From: DTNV01 sp964388435
Lineage (GTDB): Archaea > Micrarchaeota > Micrarchaeia > Norongarragalinales > UBA8480
Direction: 5' to 3'
Assembly (NCBI GenBank): GCA_964388435.1
Contig: CAYMAH010000017.1
Location: 1 to 29,227, forward strand
Length of the DNA: 29,227 nucleotides
This document shows, one piece after another, positions 15,738 to 23,270 of this stretch. Position 1 is the first letter of the stretch. Each line of letters begins with the position of its first letter. The translations under genes and the position numbers were made by a program. The notes beneath the pieces were generated by a model. That model ran no database searches. It worked only from the letters and a program-made list of their open reading frames with translations, and was not told the DNA's origin.

Positions 15738-16337
15738 TTATCTAACGCTTTTAGCCATTCTCTCTATTTCATTTTTCTTTTTTACAGCGTAAGAGTCCTG
15801 CGAGTTCTCACTTGCTTTTATCAACTCGTCCGCCAGCGCGCCGCTCATCGTCAGTTTTTTGTTGAACGAATTTATTATCGCCGCGAGCGTCAAGTTTCTC
15901 AAGGAAACGTCCAGTCTTCTTAGTGCTGAAATGTCAACCGCGTTTTGGTATGCAACTCCCCCCAGTCTTATTCTCGTTACATCTTCTCTTGGAGCTGAGT
16001 TTTCGATTGCGCTTATGAGTATTTGAAGCGGGTTTTTGCCTTTTTTGCTTATCTCTTCGAATGCTTTTTCAACTATTTTCATTGCTTTTGTCTTTTTTCC
16101 CTGCAGTTTTCCATGCGTTCTTATAAGCTTCCCCCCGACCTTTTCTCCCGTGCCTCCCCTCATCAACTTGTTCACCATTCTTTCCACTATGTTGACCTTT
16201 CCCTTGCTTAGGTGTTTGTTTGCCATTCTTGCATGTGAGTGAGGAGTGATGACAGGCGTCATTGAAATGTATTGCGCCAGTGTTTTGTCTTTTACTTCTG
16301 CCTTCCATTCATATTTTCCGAAAAGTTTTGTTTCCAC
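15738..16337 (-). CDS. rps7: Small ribosomal subunit protein uS7
   Basis: A 199-residue archaeal S7 that organises the 3' major domain of 16S rRNA. Family segments include MTPVITPHSHARMANKHL, KVNIVERMVNKLMR and ENSAPREDVTRIRLGGVAYQ. Starts with GTG at 16337, six nt after rps12 and preceded by GATGATT that can serve as ribosome site. It precedes EF-2 in the conserved translation operon. Its codon 97 region marks one breakpoint of the tandem duplication. Confidence 0.96.
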   Translation of the reverse strand: METKLFGKYEWKAEVKDKTLAQYISMTPVITPHSHARMANKHLSKGKVNIVERMVNKLMRGGTGEKVGGKLIRTHGKLQGKKTKAMKIVEKAFEEISKKGKNPLQILISAIENSAPREDVTRIRLGGVAYQNAVDISALRRLDVSLRNLTLAAIINSFNKKLTMSGALADELIKASENSQDSYAVKKKNEIERMAKSVR

Positions 16338-16343
16338 TTAAAA

Positions 16344-16772
16344 TCATCTCTTTGGTTTTTCTTTTCTTTTTAATCTCAGTTCTTCAAGGTCTACCCCGTT
16401 TACTGAAACCACTTTGTATCTTACTCCTGGAATCGAACCCATCTGCCCTCTTTGCGACCCTCCAAGTCCTATTATTACAACCTCGTCATGTTCTTCTATG
16501 TAATCTATAGCCTTGTCATTTGGGCAGTGCGCCGATACTTTTTTACCATTTTTTATTAATTGTACTTTTACGCATTTTATTATTCCAGAATGAGGCTGTT
16601 TTTGCTCTTTTCCCTCTTTTTTTATCACCAGGCCAGTGGCGCTAGGAGCTCCTTCCAGAGGATCGTATTTGTTTTTAAGTCCAAGTGCTTTTCTTTTCCA
16701 CCATTTTTTAAGCCATCTTTTCCTGCTTCTGCTTCTTTTTAATAGTCTTCCCGCGAACAAGCCGTTTGCCAT
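16344..16772 (-). CDS. rps12: Small ribosomal subunit protein uS12
   Basis: 142 residues, the usual archaeal length. The core GAPSATGLVIKKEGKEQKQP and the decoding-centre loop HCPNDKAIDYIEEHDEV are present, followed by GGSQRGQMGSIPGVRYKVV. It forms part of the decoding site and precedes rps7 as in most archaea. The ATG is one nt after the NusA-like gene, consistent with tight translational coupling. Confidence 0.97.
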   Translation of the reverse strand: MANGLFAGRLLKRSRSRKRWLKKWWKRKALGLKNKYDPLEGAPSATGLVIKKEGKEQKQPHSGIIKCVKVQLIKNGKKVSAHCPNDKAIDYIEEHDEVVIIGLGGSQRGQMGSIPGVRYKVVSVNGVDLEELRLKRKEKPKR

Positions 16773-16773
16773 T

Positions 16774-17154
16774 TCATACCACCTTAGCCAGCACTCCGAA
16801 TTTTTTTTTAAGAACCGCGTTTAGAATTGAAATACTCCACCCTCCCCTTCCTATGGCCGCCCCTCTTTTTCTTTCATCCACTTTTACTATTATGGTGTTT
16901 CCAGCGTCTTTCAATTCAAGATTGTCAATTCCAAGCCATTTTTTTATCGTTTCAACGGGCGTTTCACAATCCTGAAGAAAAACAACCTTTTTTTTGAAGG
17001 TGTAATTCAGCTCGGGAGTAAATTTTTTTATATCTTCCTGTTTTACTAGAAATATTATATCATTTTCAAGTATTATAACGTCTTTGGCTTTGACTCCGGT
17101 TTTTAATTGAAGATCGCTTAGGATTTTAAAATCATCGTTGTTCCAGAATACCAT
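16774..17154 (-). CDS. nusA: NusA-like KH-domain protein
   Basis: A 126-residue protein holding the paired KH domains of archaeal NusA without the S1 or N-terminal domains of bacterial NusA. The first KH (about 20-60) is followed by the conserved ETPVETIKKWLGI segment and the second KH with the GxxG loop GAAIGRGGWSISIL. It binds RNA; its role in transcription or translation is inferred from the family. Its place between eL30 and uS12 is the canonical archaeal one. Confidence 0.93.
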   Translation of the reverse strand: MVFWNNDDFKILSDLQLKTGVKAKDVIILENDIIFLVKQEDIKKFTPELNYTFKKKVVFLQDCETPVETIKKWLGIDNLELKDAGNTIIVKVDERKRGAAIGRGGWSISILNAVLKKKFGVLAKVV

Positions 17155-17160
17155 TTTTTT

Positions 17161-17454
17161 TTAAACCTCTTTTAGAATGTCTGAGTTTCCCTCTTCCATG
17201 ACTGCCAAAGCGCTTACCGGGAAGGGCTTTCCACAAGCCACTCCGAGATTCAGGCTTGAACCTTCGAAAGTTATTAATTTTATCTCGCTTAGAGTGCAGA
17301 ATCTTTCAACGTCGCTTTTCATTTCCGGAGGGCAGTTTTTTGCTATAACCACCAGTTTTGCACCTCCGTTAAGACAGATTTTCTTTACGCTGTCTCTTCC
17401 AAACGCTACTTTACCGGAGTCAACCGCCATTCTCAATGATTTCGTGAAGTCCAC
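17161..17454 (-). CDS. rpl30e: Large ribosomal subunit protein eL30
   Basis: A 97-residue L7Ae/L30e-fold protein starting at GTG 17454. Typical motifs are GKVAFGRDSVKKICLNGGAKLVVIAKNCPP and SLNLGVACGKPFPVSALAV. The gene starts the operon eL30-NusA-uS12-uS7-EF-2. A TATA-like TTTTAAAGTTTG at 17483-17494 could drive it with a very short leader. The 125-nt gap up to eS8 contains no other frame that I can support. Confidence 0.93.
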   Translation of the reverse strand: MDFTKSLRMAVDSGKVAFGRDSVKKICLNGGAKLVVIAKNCPPEMKSDVERFCTLSEIKLITFEGSSLNLGVACGKPFPVSALAVMEEGNSDILKEV

Positions 17455-17579
17455 TTTTTAATTCAACTCATTTTTTTAACTCAAACTTTAAAACTCAACT
17501 TAAAATCAAAGGTTCTCAACCCGAAGGTTACTCCCCTGTTATAAGAAGTGGTTTTATTTAAGAGTTTTAATATTTAAAA

Positions 17580-17996
17580 TTATTTCGGTTTGAAATCTGC
17601 TTTTGACTGCTCCAACCAAACGCCATTTACTACTCCATCCTGACCCGGCCGGCTGTTCACTTTTATTTTCCCTCCTTCAACTTCAAGCACGCTTCCCTTC
17701 ACTATGACGTTTTCCCTTGCGTACAGCGCGTTGCTTGGCGTTGAAATAACGTTTATTATTTTGACTTTACGCGTTTTACCCTTGCCGTCCGAAACGTTTG
17801 CGAAGGATATTTTTTTGGCTTTAACCTTCACGCCTCCTCCTCTGATTCTCAACACTTTTCTAAGCTCTTTTTCCTTGTCAAGCTTTGTTTCCGAAAAAAA
17901 CCCTCCAACCGCGCTTTTTCTCTTGTCTCTGAAAGTCTTTTTCATTCCTCCAGAGCCGCTTCTCTTAGTGTTGCTTCTCCCATGATATTGTACCAA
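17580..17996 (-). CDS. rps8e: Small ribosomal subunit protein eS8
   Basis: 138 residues matching archaeal/eukaryotic S8e: YHGRSNTKRSGSG near the N-terminus, FFSETKL, RIRGGGVKVKAKK, and the end SRPGQDGVVNGVWLE. It starts with a rare TTG codon at 17996. This start is supported by GGTGAT (18004-18009) at correct spacing and by the family N-terminus. No in-frame ATG lies close upstream. It shares a promoter region with the divergent Cgi121-like gene. Confidence 0.95.
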   Translation of the reverse strand: MVQYHGRSNTKRSGSGGMKKTFRDKRKSAVGGFFSETKLDKEKELRKVLRIRGGGVKVKAKKISFANVSDGKGKTRKVKIINVISTPSNALYARENVIVKGSVLEVEGGKIKVNSRPGQDGVVNGVWLEQSKADFKPK

Positions 17997-18037
17997 GTTT
18001 CAAATCACCGTTTTTTAATTGTTTTTTCTTTGAAAAA

Positions 18038-18047
18038 AATTTAAATT
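18038..18047. promoter_or_regulatory. Shared palindromic TATA box, eS8 / Cgi121-like
   Basis: AATTTAAATT is a perfect 10-bp palindrome in the 75-nt divergent gap. Plus-strand transcription would start near 18068, leaving a leaderless message for ATG 18072. Minus-strand transcription would start near 18018, leaving a leader with the GGTGAT site for the eS8 TTG start. This is the second such divergent arrangement in the window. Confidence 0.58.
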
Positions 18048-18071
18048 CTTTCGCTTTCATAAAACTGAAAA

Positions 18072-18500
18072 ATGAAAGTTTATTTTGTCAAACTCAAGAT
18101 TCCTTTAAGCGAGGCTCTTGAAAAGCTCAAGAGTTTTCACGCCATAATTGTAAAACCAGAGCTTGGCTACTCAGAAAAACTGCTAGACTATAGCTACTTT
18201 ATAGCTTTTAAATGTTTCCGAAAAAAAAGCCACGCCAAAACTTTTGAGATAGAGTGGCTGAATGCCATTGCTTGCACAAAGAGCATTGAAAAGGCGGTTG
18301 GATTCACAAGACCCGGCAAAAAGGCCTGCATAGCCTCGCCGGTTAAAATCAATAAGAGCGTTTTGAATCAAATAGGGGTTTTTTATAAAGAAAAAAAAAC
18401 CATTGAAAAACTCGCAAGGGTTTACGGGTTGAGAATTGACAAAAAAAAGGTTGAAAGCGCGGTTGAACAGAAGATATGCATATCAAAAATGCTTGACTAA
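18072..18500 (+). CDS. cgi121: Probable KEOPS subunit Cgi121
   Basis: A 142-residue protein. The segment FEIEWLNAIACTKSIEKAVGFTRPGKKACIA resembles the conserved core of Cgi121, in which a helix with ExLLxLSGxRQIxxAIxxxG precedes a beta strand. Cgi121 delivers tRNA 3' ends to Kae1-Bud32 in the KEOPS complex that makes t6A in tRNA. A Kae1 gene is present at 25847, but not adjacent. The N-terminal half matches the family only weakly. A DNA-binding or other small protein remains possible. Leaderless expression is expected from the shared TATA box. Confidence 0.62.
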   Translation: MKVYFVKLKIPLSEALEKLKSFHAIIVKPELGYSEKLLDYSYFIAFKCFRKKSHAKTFEIEWLNAIACTKSIEKAVGFTRPGKKACIASPVKINKSVLNQIGVFYKEKKTIEKLARVYGLRIDKKKVESAVEQKICISKMLD

Positions 18501-18541
18501 AACATTGCTTTTAAAAAGGTTTTGCGTTCCAATTTTATTGC

Positions 18542-19927
18542 ATGGTACGGCTTGAAGAAGTTAGAGAGAGTTTCTTAAAAAAAGGTTTCAAAAACCCAGA
18601 TGTCATCATTTCAATGACCGGCTTTAATCATTATAAAATAAATGAAGTTGCTAAAAGAGGGAGTGAAAAAATTATTTACGGAATTAAAAAAGCGGTAAAA
18701 GCTGAGAATGAAGATTTGATTTTAAAAGCGGGTTTTTTTGGATACAAAAACTTCGGGCTTGCGGCGCATGTAATGAAAATGCAGGGCTTTGAAGCTGAAA
18801 AAATACTTAGGGAAACTCCCTCCGAGAATTTCAGAAGCGTTGCTTTCGCAATTGAAAGAGAAGGAGTAGATTCTGTTAAAAAAGCTTTAAGTTTAAAAGT
18901 TGCTCCTTTAAGTGTTCCCGCCGTGGCTATGGCAATAAACACCGTTGGCTTTAACAGGGTCAAAGAAAAAATAGGCAATGCTGAAAGCGGAAGGGTTAGG
19001 GAGATAGCCTTAAAATTAGCAGCTGAAAAGGAGAAAAAGCCAGCAAGCAGTGTGTTTGAGTTTTATGATGGCAGTATTCCAGTTTTTGCGGTTAAAAATC
19101 CTGAGAAGAATCTTAAAATTATTAAAAAATTCATGAAAAAAGTTGAAGACAAGTTAAAAGATGTTAGGTCGATACCGCGTGAAAAACTGGTTAATCTCGC
19201 TCAAGGCTGGAAATTGTACAACGATCAGATTGAGAGTTTTATAAAAGAAAAAGAAAATTACTCAATCAAAGATGTTGATTTTTTAAGGGAGAAACTTAGA
19301 AATTCAATCAACGCTGAAAAATTAAAATCAAAGGGAGTTAGAGTTTTTCCAGCTGTTTTTAAAGCAAAAAAGCAAGGCGATGGTTTAACGCTTGGTTTGT
19401 ATCCAATACAAGAAGATTTGAATGAAATTAAAAAACAATCCAGTTTAATGCTAAAAAAACCACTTGAAAAGCATGTTGAAGGCGCTATTTGCTATGCCAG
19501 ATTTAAGATTGAAGGTGAAAAAATGATAATATCAAACATTCAAAGCAACATCGCGAACAGCGGTTTGAGTTCGGGAGTCAGAAAAAAATACGAAGACTGG
19601 CAAAAAATGCTAATCTTAACTCTTGATGACTACGCTTCAAAAATGGGTTTGAGCGAAGTTTGGTTAACAACAGCAGAGCATCAGATGAGACAGTGGGTTG
19701 AATTGCACCCTAAAACCGCTTTTGAAATTTACGCTGAAACGCCTAAAAAAATGGGTTTCAAGCTGCGCGAAACCAACCCAACAATTGTTGAAGGGGTAAA
19801 TTCCAACTTGTTTTGGGTTAAAAAAACAGACTCTGGCTTAAATTATTTTAAAAATATTTTAAAAGAAAGCGAGAGGTCAAAAATTGGAAGGTTGAAGGAG
19901 ATTCTAGTCCAAAAAAATAAAAAATAA
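18542..19927 (+). CDS. 461-residue protein of unknown function with possible GNAT-like C-terminus
   Basis: I do not recognise this protein. The N-terminal 150 residues are helical and repetitive (FLKKGFKNPDVI, LKAGFFGYKNFGLAAHVMKMQGF). A middle part (180-280) is highly charged and likely coiled-coil. The last 140 residues alternate strands and helices, with ICYARFKIEGEKMIISNIQS, a helix YEDWQKMLILTLDDYASKMGL, VWLTTA and KKMGFKLRE. This order resembles a GNAT acetyltransferase fold, but no acetyl-CoA loop is convincing. The gene follows the Cgi121-like gene after 41 nt and has its own TATA-like CTTTTAAAAA (18509-18518). Confidence 0.6.
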   Translation: MVRLEEVRESFLKKGFKNPDVIISMTGFNHYKINEVAKRGSEKIIYGIKKAVKAENEDLILKAGFFGYKNFGLAAHVMKMQGFEAEKILRETPSENFRSVAFAIEREGVDSVKKALSLKVAPLSVPAVAMAINTVGFNRVKEKIGNAESGRVREIALKLAAEKEKKPASSVFEFYDGSIPVFAVKNPEKNLKIIKKFMKKVEDKLKDVRSIPREKLVNLAQGWKLYNDQIESFIKEKENYSIKDVDFLREKLRNSINAEKLKSKGVRVFPAVFKAKKQGDGLTLGLYPIQEDLNEIKKQSSLMLKKPLEKHVEGAICYARFKIEGEKMIISNIQSNIANSGLSSGVRKKYEDWQKMLILTLDDYASKMGLSEVWLTTAEHQMRQWVELHPKTAFEIYAETPKKMGFKLRETNPTIVEGVNSNLFWVKKTDSGLNYFKNILKESERSKIGRLKEILVQKNKK

Positions 19928-20002
19928 ATTTAAGGCGTATCCCGCCAGCAACAAGCAAACAAGAGGAATCTTTAATAATATTAAGCTGGAAAAACAAGTT
20001 TC

Positions 20003-21166
20003 ATGCAAAGCGAAATCAACATCATGACCGCAGGCCACGTTGACCACGGCAAAACAACTCTTGTTCAAGCTATAACTGGAAACAAGATAAGCACTCACTC
20101 TGAAGAGCTGAAGAGGGGAATTACCATCAAATTAGGGTATTCTGACTGCGTTTTTTATAAGGAAGGCGAAAAATATAACTCAAAGAAAGGGAAAGAGGTT
20201 ATGCGGGTTTCCTTTCTTGACGCTCCAGGGCATGAAACGTTAATGGCCACGGTTATAGCGGCGAGCAGCATTGTTGACGGAGCTATTTTAGTTATAGCCG
20301 CCAATGAAAAGTGTCCTCAGCCTCAGACTGCCGAGCATTTGGCCGTTATTGAAGCTGCTGAAATCAAGCAGTTGATAATAGTTCAGAACAAGATTGATCT
20401 CGTGGATGAGAAACAGGCAAGGCAGAATTATGAAGAAATTAAAAATTTTTTGAAGAACACCTCCTATGAAAACGCTCCCATAATTCCAGTCTCCGCAAAC
20501 CTCGGTCTTAACATTAACTATCTTATTCAAACCATTGTTGAAAATTTCAAGCCCGTTAAAAGAGAAGAAGGAGAAGCGGTTTTTTATGTTGCCAGAAGTT
20601 TTGATGTTAACAAACCTAAAACTAAAGTTGACTATATCAAAGGAGCCGTTTTGGGCGGGAGTATCGTTAAAGGGGTTTTGAAAACAGGGGATGAAATTGA
20701 AATTCTTCCAGGAGTTGCAATGAAAAGGAAAGACAGGGAGTACTACCAACCTTTGGAGACCAAGATTGTTGAAATAGAGGCGGGCAAAGAAAAGGTTGAC
20801 GAGGCCAAGCCCGGGGGTTTGATTGGAATTTCAACTCTTTTAGACCCTTCCATTTCAAAATCAGATTCTCTTGTAGGCTGCGTTGCCGGAAGGAAGGGAA
20901 GCCTGCCAAGACCTGTTAACGAGGTTAAAATGATTTTAAAGCCTATCAAACGTAGCCTGGTTTCTTTCCCTCCTTTCACCAGTCAGGAACCCATAGTTCT
21001 TGGAATTGGAACCGCCACCACTCTTGGTTTTATTAAAAGCCAGAAGAAGAGCGAGTTTATTCTTGAATTGAAGAAGCCAGTTTGTGTCTTTCCAAACCAG
21101 AAGATTTCCATCATGAGAAGGGCTCAAAACAGATGGCACTTGTACGCTACAGCAACCTCAAAGTGA
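20003..21166 (+). CDS. eif2g: Translation initiation factor aIF2 gamma subunit
   Basis: A 387-residue GTPase that carries initiator Met-tRNA to the small subunit. G1 is GHVDHGKT (11-18), then RGITIKLGYSD, DAPGHETLMA and NKIDL. The beta-barrel domains II and III contain GGSIVKGVLKTGDEIEILPG and the ending RRAQNRWHLYATA. The zinc knuckle usually found between switch 1 and switch 2 (two CxxC pairs) is missing: the region is short and has one Cys only. ATG 20003 lies about 30 nt after a TATA-like CTTTAATAAT, so the message is leaderless. The 3' end overlaps adk by nine nt, tail to tail. Confidence 0.95.
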   Translation: MQSEINIMTAGHVDHGKTTLVQAITGNKISTHSEELKRGITIKLGYSDCVFYKEGEKYNSKKGKEVMRVSFLDAPGHETLMATVIAASSIVDGAILVIAANEKCPQPQTAEHLAVIEAAEIKQLIIVQNKIDLVDEKQARQNYEEIKNFLKNTSYENAPIIPVSANLGLNINYLIQTIVENFKPVKREEGEAVFYVARSFDVNKPKTKVDYIKGAVLGGSIVKGVLKTGDEIEILPGVAMKRKDREYYQPLETKIVEIEAGKEKVDEAKPGGLIGISTLLDPSISKSDSLVGCVAGRKGSLPRPVNEVKMILKPIKRSLVSFPPFTSQEPIVLGIGTATTLGFIKSQKKSEFILELKKPVCVFPNQKISIMRRAQNRWHLYATATSK

Positions 21167-21742
21167 CTTTAAGGTTTTTTCTATCTTTTCAGCTATCAAA
21201 CTGCTGTTCTTTCCCTTGACTGTAACAAGTTTTTTAATTTTCTTGTAGAATTTTATCACTGGAAGCGTTTGTTTGTTGTAAAGTTTCATTCTTTTTTTAA
21301 CTATTTCAGGATTATCATCCCTTCTTTTTGTCATTTTCGAACCGCAGTTTGGACAAACCCCCGGGTTTTTTGACACAAACCCGCAGTTTGGACAAACGTA
21401 TCTTTTTGACAGTCTTTTTAAAACTTCTTTTATTGGAATATCTAAGAAGAAAACCAAGTCAACTCCACCCCACTTTTCAAGGTTTTTAGACTGCGATAGC
21501 TTCCTAGGAAACCCGTTTAAGATGAACGAATCCAGTTTCGATGTTTTTTTTCTTAAAATTTTATAGGTTATCCCGTCGGGTATCAATTCTCCATTATCGA
21601 CCATTTTCTTGAATTTACCTTTCAATGAAAAACGAAACAGTTTGCTCATGGTTATCATGGGAATTCGTGTTTTTTTTGAAACAATGCTTCCAACAGTGTC
21701 CTTTCCGCTTCCAGGCGGCCCCATTAATATTATTTTAGGCAT
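21158..21742 (-). CDS. adk: Adenylate kinase with zinc lid
   Basis: A 194-residue NMP kinase of the bacterial-type Adk family converting ATP + AMP to 2 ADP. The P-loop GPPGSGKDT is at 8-16, FILNGFPRKLSQ is the AMP site, and the lid carries four Cys as CPNC and CPNC, typical of zinc-binding Adk. RRDDNPEIVKKRM follows. GTG 21751 would add three residues, but ATG 21742 sits 25 nt downstream of the TATA-like TTTTAAAATATTTTT, so it is preferred. It overlaps the end of aIF2-gamma. Confidence 0.95.
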   Translation of the reverse strand: MPKIILMGPPGSGKDTVGSIVSKKTRIPMITMSKLFRFSLKGKFKKMVDNGELIPDGITYKILRKKTSKLDSFILNGFPRKLSQSKNLEKWGGVDLVFFLDIPIKEVLKRLSKRYVCPNCGFVSKNPGVCPNCGSKMTKRRDDNPEIVKKRMKLYNKQTLPVIKFYKKIKKLVTVKGKNSSLIAEKIEKTLKSL

Positions 21743-21862
21743 TGAAAACACTTTTTTTGTTAAAAATATTTTAAAATAATTACACGCCCGATATTTTAAG
21801 AGTTTGCCTTTTTAAAAAAAAATGAAAATAAATAAAAACTTTCGTTCTTTAAACAATTAAAG

Positions 21863-21957
21863 GGGCTCGTAGCTCAGCTTGGCTAGAGCGTCTGACTTTT
21901 AACTTTTTTTTAAAGGATGAAATCAGAAGGCCGTGGGTCCGAATCCCACCGAGCCCG
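21863..21957 (+). tRNA. tRNA-Lys (TTT) with a 20-nt anticodon-loop intron
   Basis: The acceptor stem GGGCTCG pairs with CGAGCCC, and GTGGGTCCGAATCCCAC is the T-arm. Anticodon TTT is at 21898-21900. A 20-nt insertion after A37 (21902-21921, ambiguous by one nt because of flanking A) must be removed to give a standard loop CTTTTAA closed by TCTGA/TCAGA. The intron can form a bulge-helix-bulge with an internal C-G, U-U mismatch, U-A, U-G helix and a small CTTT/AAAG hairpin. The motif is therefore relaxed. No CCA is encoded. The TATA-like AAAATAAATAAAAAC at 21825-21839 lies upstream. Confidence 0.9.
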
Positions 21958-22045
21958 TTTTTTATATTTTAGCGGAGTCATTAGTTTTAGACGAATTACA
22001 ATTGAAGCTTTACCAAGTGCACTGGTCTAAAAAAATATCATAATA

Positions 22046-22285
22046 TTATATTGCTTTACTGTTTTCCCAAGTCGATTTAAAGTTAGTCGAGTATAAAACA
22101 TATGCTAGGTTACCGAACAAGAGGGATAAAAGCAATGGGTAGGGGATTCGGTAGATTGAAAACGCGAAGTAGATTACGGCTATTGAAATTCCAAATAATA
22201 TTTGCTGGTTTTTTTTGTAGGGCGATGTTTTAGGGTCTGAAAGCATGGCAAATGCAAAGTAGTTATGCTTAGGGAGTTTCAGCAA
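22046..22285 (-). pseudogene. Fragment resembling the C-terminus of an RnfD/NqrB-like membrane protein
   Basis: The frame contains FAFAMLSDPKTSPYKKNQQILFG followed by one or two membrane helices and LLSLLFGNLAYVLY. The (T/S)DPxTSP motif and following helix resemble RnfD/NqrB-type flavin-binding membrane subunits, which are normally about 300 residues. Only 79 residues are present, starting from TTG, and a TGA lies 24 nt upstream of that start, so the N-terminal three quarters are missing. No other Rnf or Nqr genes are visible. It may be a relic, or an unrelated small protein. Confidence 0.5.
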
Positions 22286-22325
22286 ATAGCAACTTGCTGG
22301 AGTTCACGCTTGACTGAGTTGAATT

Positions 22326-22487
22326 CTATTTTGAAGAGTAATTTTGGGTGATTGAGTTGTTTGACTGACTATAATTTCTGAGCGCAACTGACTGAGACTG
22401 TTGATTTGAATTATTGGTTATCACAAATCCTAAAATTGAGATTGCCAACATGGCTAATAATATTGATATTATTATTTTTGTTCCCAT
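22326..22487 (-). CDS. Small signal-anchor protein, possibly truncated
   Basis: A 53-residue frame starts at ATG 22487 with a hydrophobic signal/anchor (IIISILLAMLAISILGFVI), then a Ser/Asn/Gln-rich stretch typical of a linker at the cell surface, ending at a TAG. The frame continues past the TAG with similar composition (NSTQSSVNSSK) for 18 more codons. This suggests a longer secreted protein truncated by a stop and by loss of its globular part. A TATA-like TTTAAAAG near 22530-22540 and GGTG nearby could drive it. Confidence 0.45.
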   Translation of the reverse strand: MGTKIIISILLAMLAISILGFVITNNSNQQSQSVALRNYSQSNNSITQNYSSK

Positions 22488-22543
22488 ACGCTGTACACCC
22501 AGAGATTGCTAGTTCAACCCGTGTTTTTTAATCGAAATAACTT

Positions 22544-23215
22544 TTAAATTTTTCTATTTATACCGGCTTTTTTTTTAGACGAGTAAAAATCACAGAAAAC
22601 ATTTACAGGGCAGTCTTCGCACAACGGCTTTGTTTTGCAATAGTTTTTTCCAAGCTCTACTAATTGAGCGTGGAAATCCTTGTAAAGAACGGTGTTTTTT
22701 TCTATTTTGGATTGTATAAAATTTTGCAGTTCATCGTAGCCCATTTTCAAGCCGTAAACTCTTTTGATTATTCTTATCGTATAGGCATCTATCACAAAAA
22801 CAGGCTTTTCCGCAGCGTAGAGTGTTATCGAGTCCGCGGTTTCTTTTCCAACCCCGTTTAGTTTCAAGAGTTCTTTTCTCAGCTCTTCAGGTGTTTTATC
22901 GAAAAGATTGTAGAGCGTTTTATAGTTTTCGTAGGTGTAATTCATGAAGTTTTTAAGTCTTTTCGCTTTTTGCCTGTAGAACCCGCTTGGTCTTACAAGT
23001 TTTTCCAGTTTTTTTAAATTGATTTTAGCTAGTTTTTCAACGCTTATCACATCTGATGTTTTTAGGTTTTGAATTGCCTTTTCAACGTTTTTCCACGATG
23101 TCTGCTGGGTTAGAATCGCTCCTGCTACAACCTCTTCTTTTGAGCCTGCCGGCCACCAGTTAAGAAAGCCGAACTTGGCGTTTAATAGTTTATAGAAATC
23201 AATGAGTTCAAGCAT
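22544..23215 (-). CDS. Endonuclease III-related DNA glycosylase (MagIII-like)
   Basis: A 223-residue HhH-GPD glycosylase. The helix-hairpin-helix LNGVGKETADSI is at 119-130, with catalytic Asp143 in FVIDAYTIRI. A C-terminal iron-sulfur loop has Cys 193, 199, 202 and 208 (C-x5-C-x2-C-x5-C). The N-terminal WWPAGSKEEVVAGAILTQQTSW matches the endonuclease III-related branch that includes MagIII 3-methyladenine glycosylase. At the position of the EndoIII lyase Lys (GRKTA) this protein has Glu (GKETA), so it is expected to be a monofunctional glycosylase without AP-lyase activity. It is divergent from the PIN-domain gene. Confidence 0.88.
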   Translation of the reverse strand: MLELIDFYKLLNAKFGFLNWWPAGSKEEVVAGAILTQQTSWKNVEKAIQNLKTSDVISVEKLAKINLKKLEKLVRPSGFYRQKAKRLKNFMNYTYENYKTLYNLFDKTPEELRKELLKLNGVGKETADSITLYAAEKPVFVIDAYTIRIIKRVYGLKMGYDELQNFIQSKIEKNTVLYKDFHAQLVELGKNYCKTKPLCEDCPVNVFCDFYSSKKKAGINRKI

Positions 23216-23270
23216 TGCGTTAAATATTGAAGAGGAAAGAATTAAAACAAATTGCGGTCAAAAGATACTC

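Larger units (their letters stand above)
8726..16049. repeat. Tandem segmental duplication, left unit 8726-10257 and right unit 10258-16049
   Basis: Gene order on the minus strand repeats. The left unit holds the rest of a complete CYTH-like gene, MemA1, MemB1, an EF-2 remnant and an rps7 piece beginning at codon 97. The right unit holds the first 58 codons of a CYTH-like gene, MemA2, MemB2, MemA3, MemB3, EF-2 and complete rps7. The two truncated genes meet at 10257/10258. A direct tandem duplication with one end inside CYTH codon 58 (8726) and the other inside rps7 codon 97 (16049) produces exactly this arrangement. The left unit later lost about 4 kb of EF-2, and the copies have diverged at many codons. 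Confidence 0.85.

Noticed and set aside
22008..22026. Imperfect palindrome around AGTGCAC
   Set aside because: Short, with a bulge, in a decayed gap; no promoter or gene end that it would clearly serve.
21958..22045. Possible C/D-box small RNA after tRNA-Lys
   Set aside because: No C box (RUGAUGA) and D box (CUGA) pair with suitable spacing was found on either strand.
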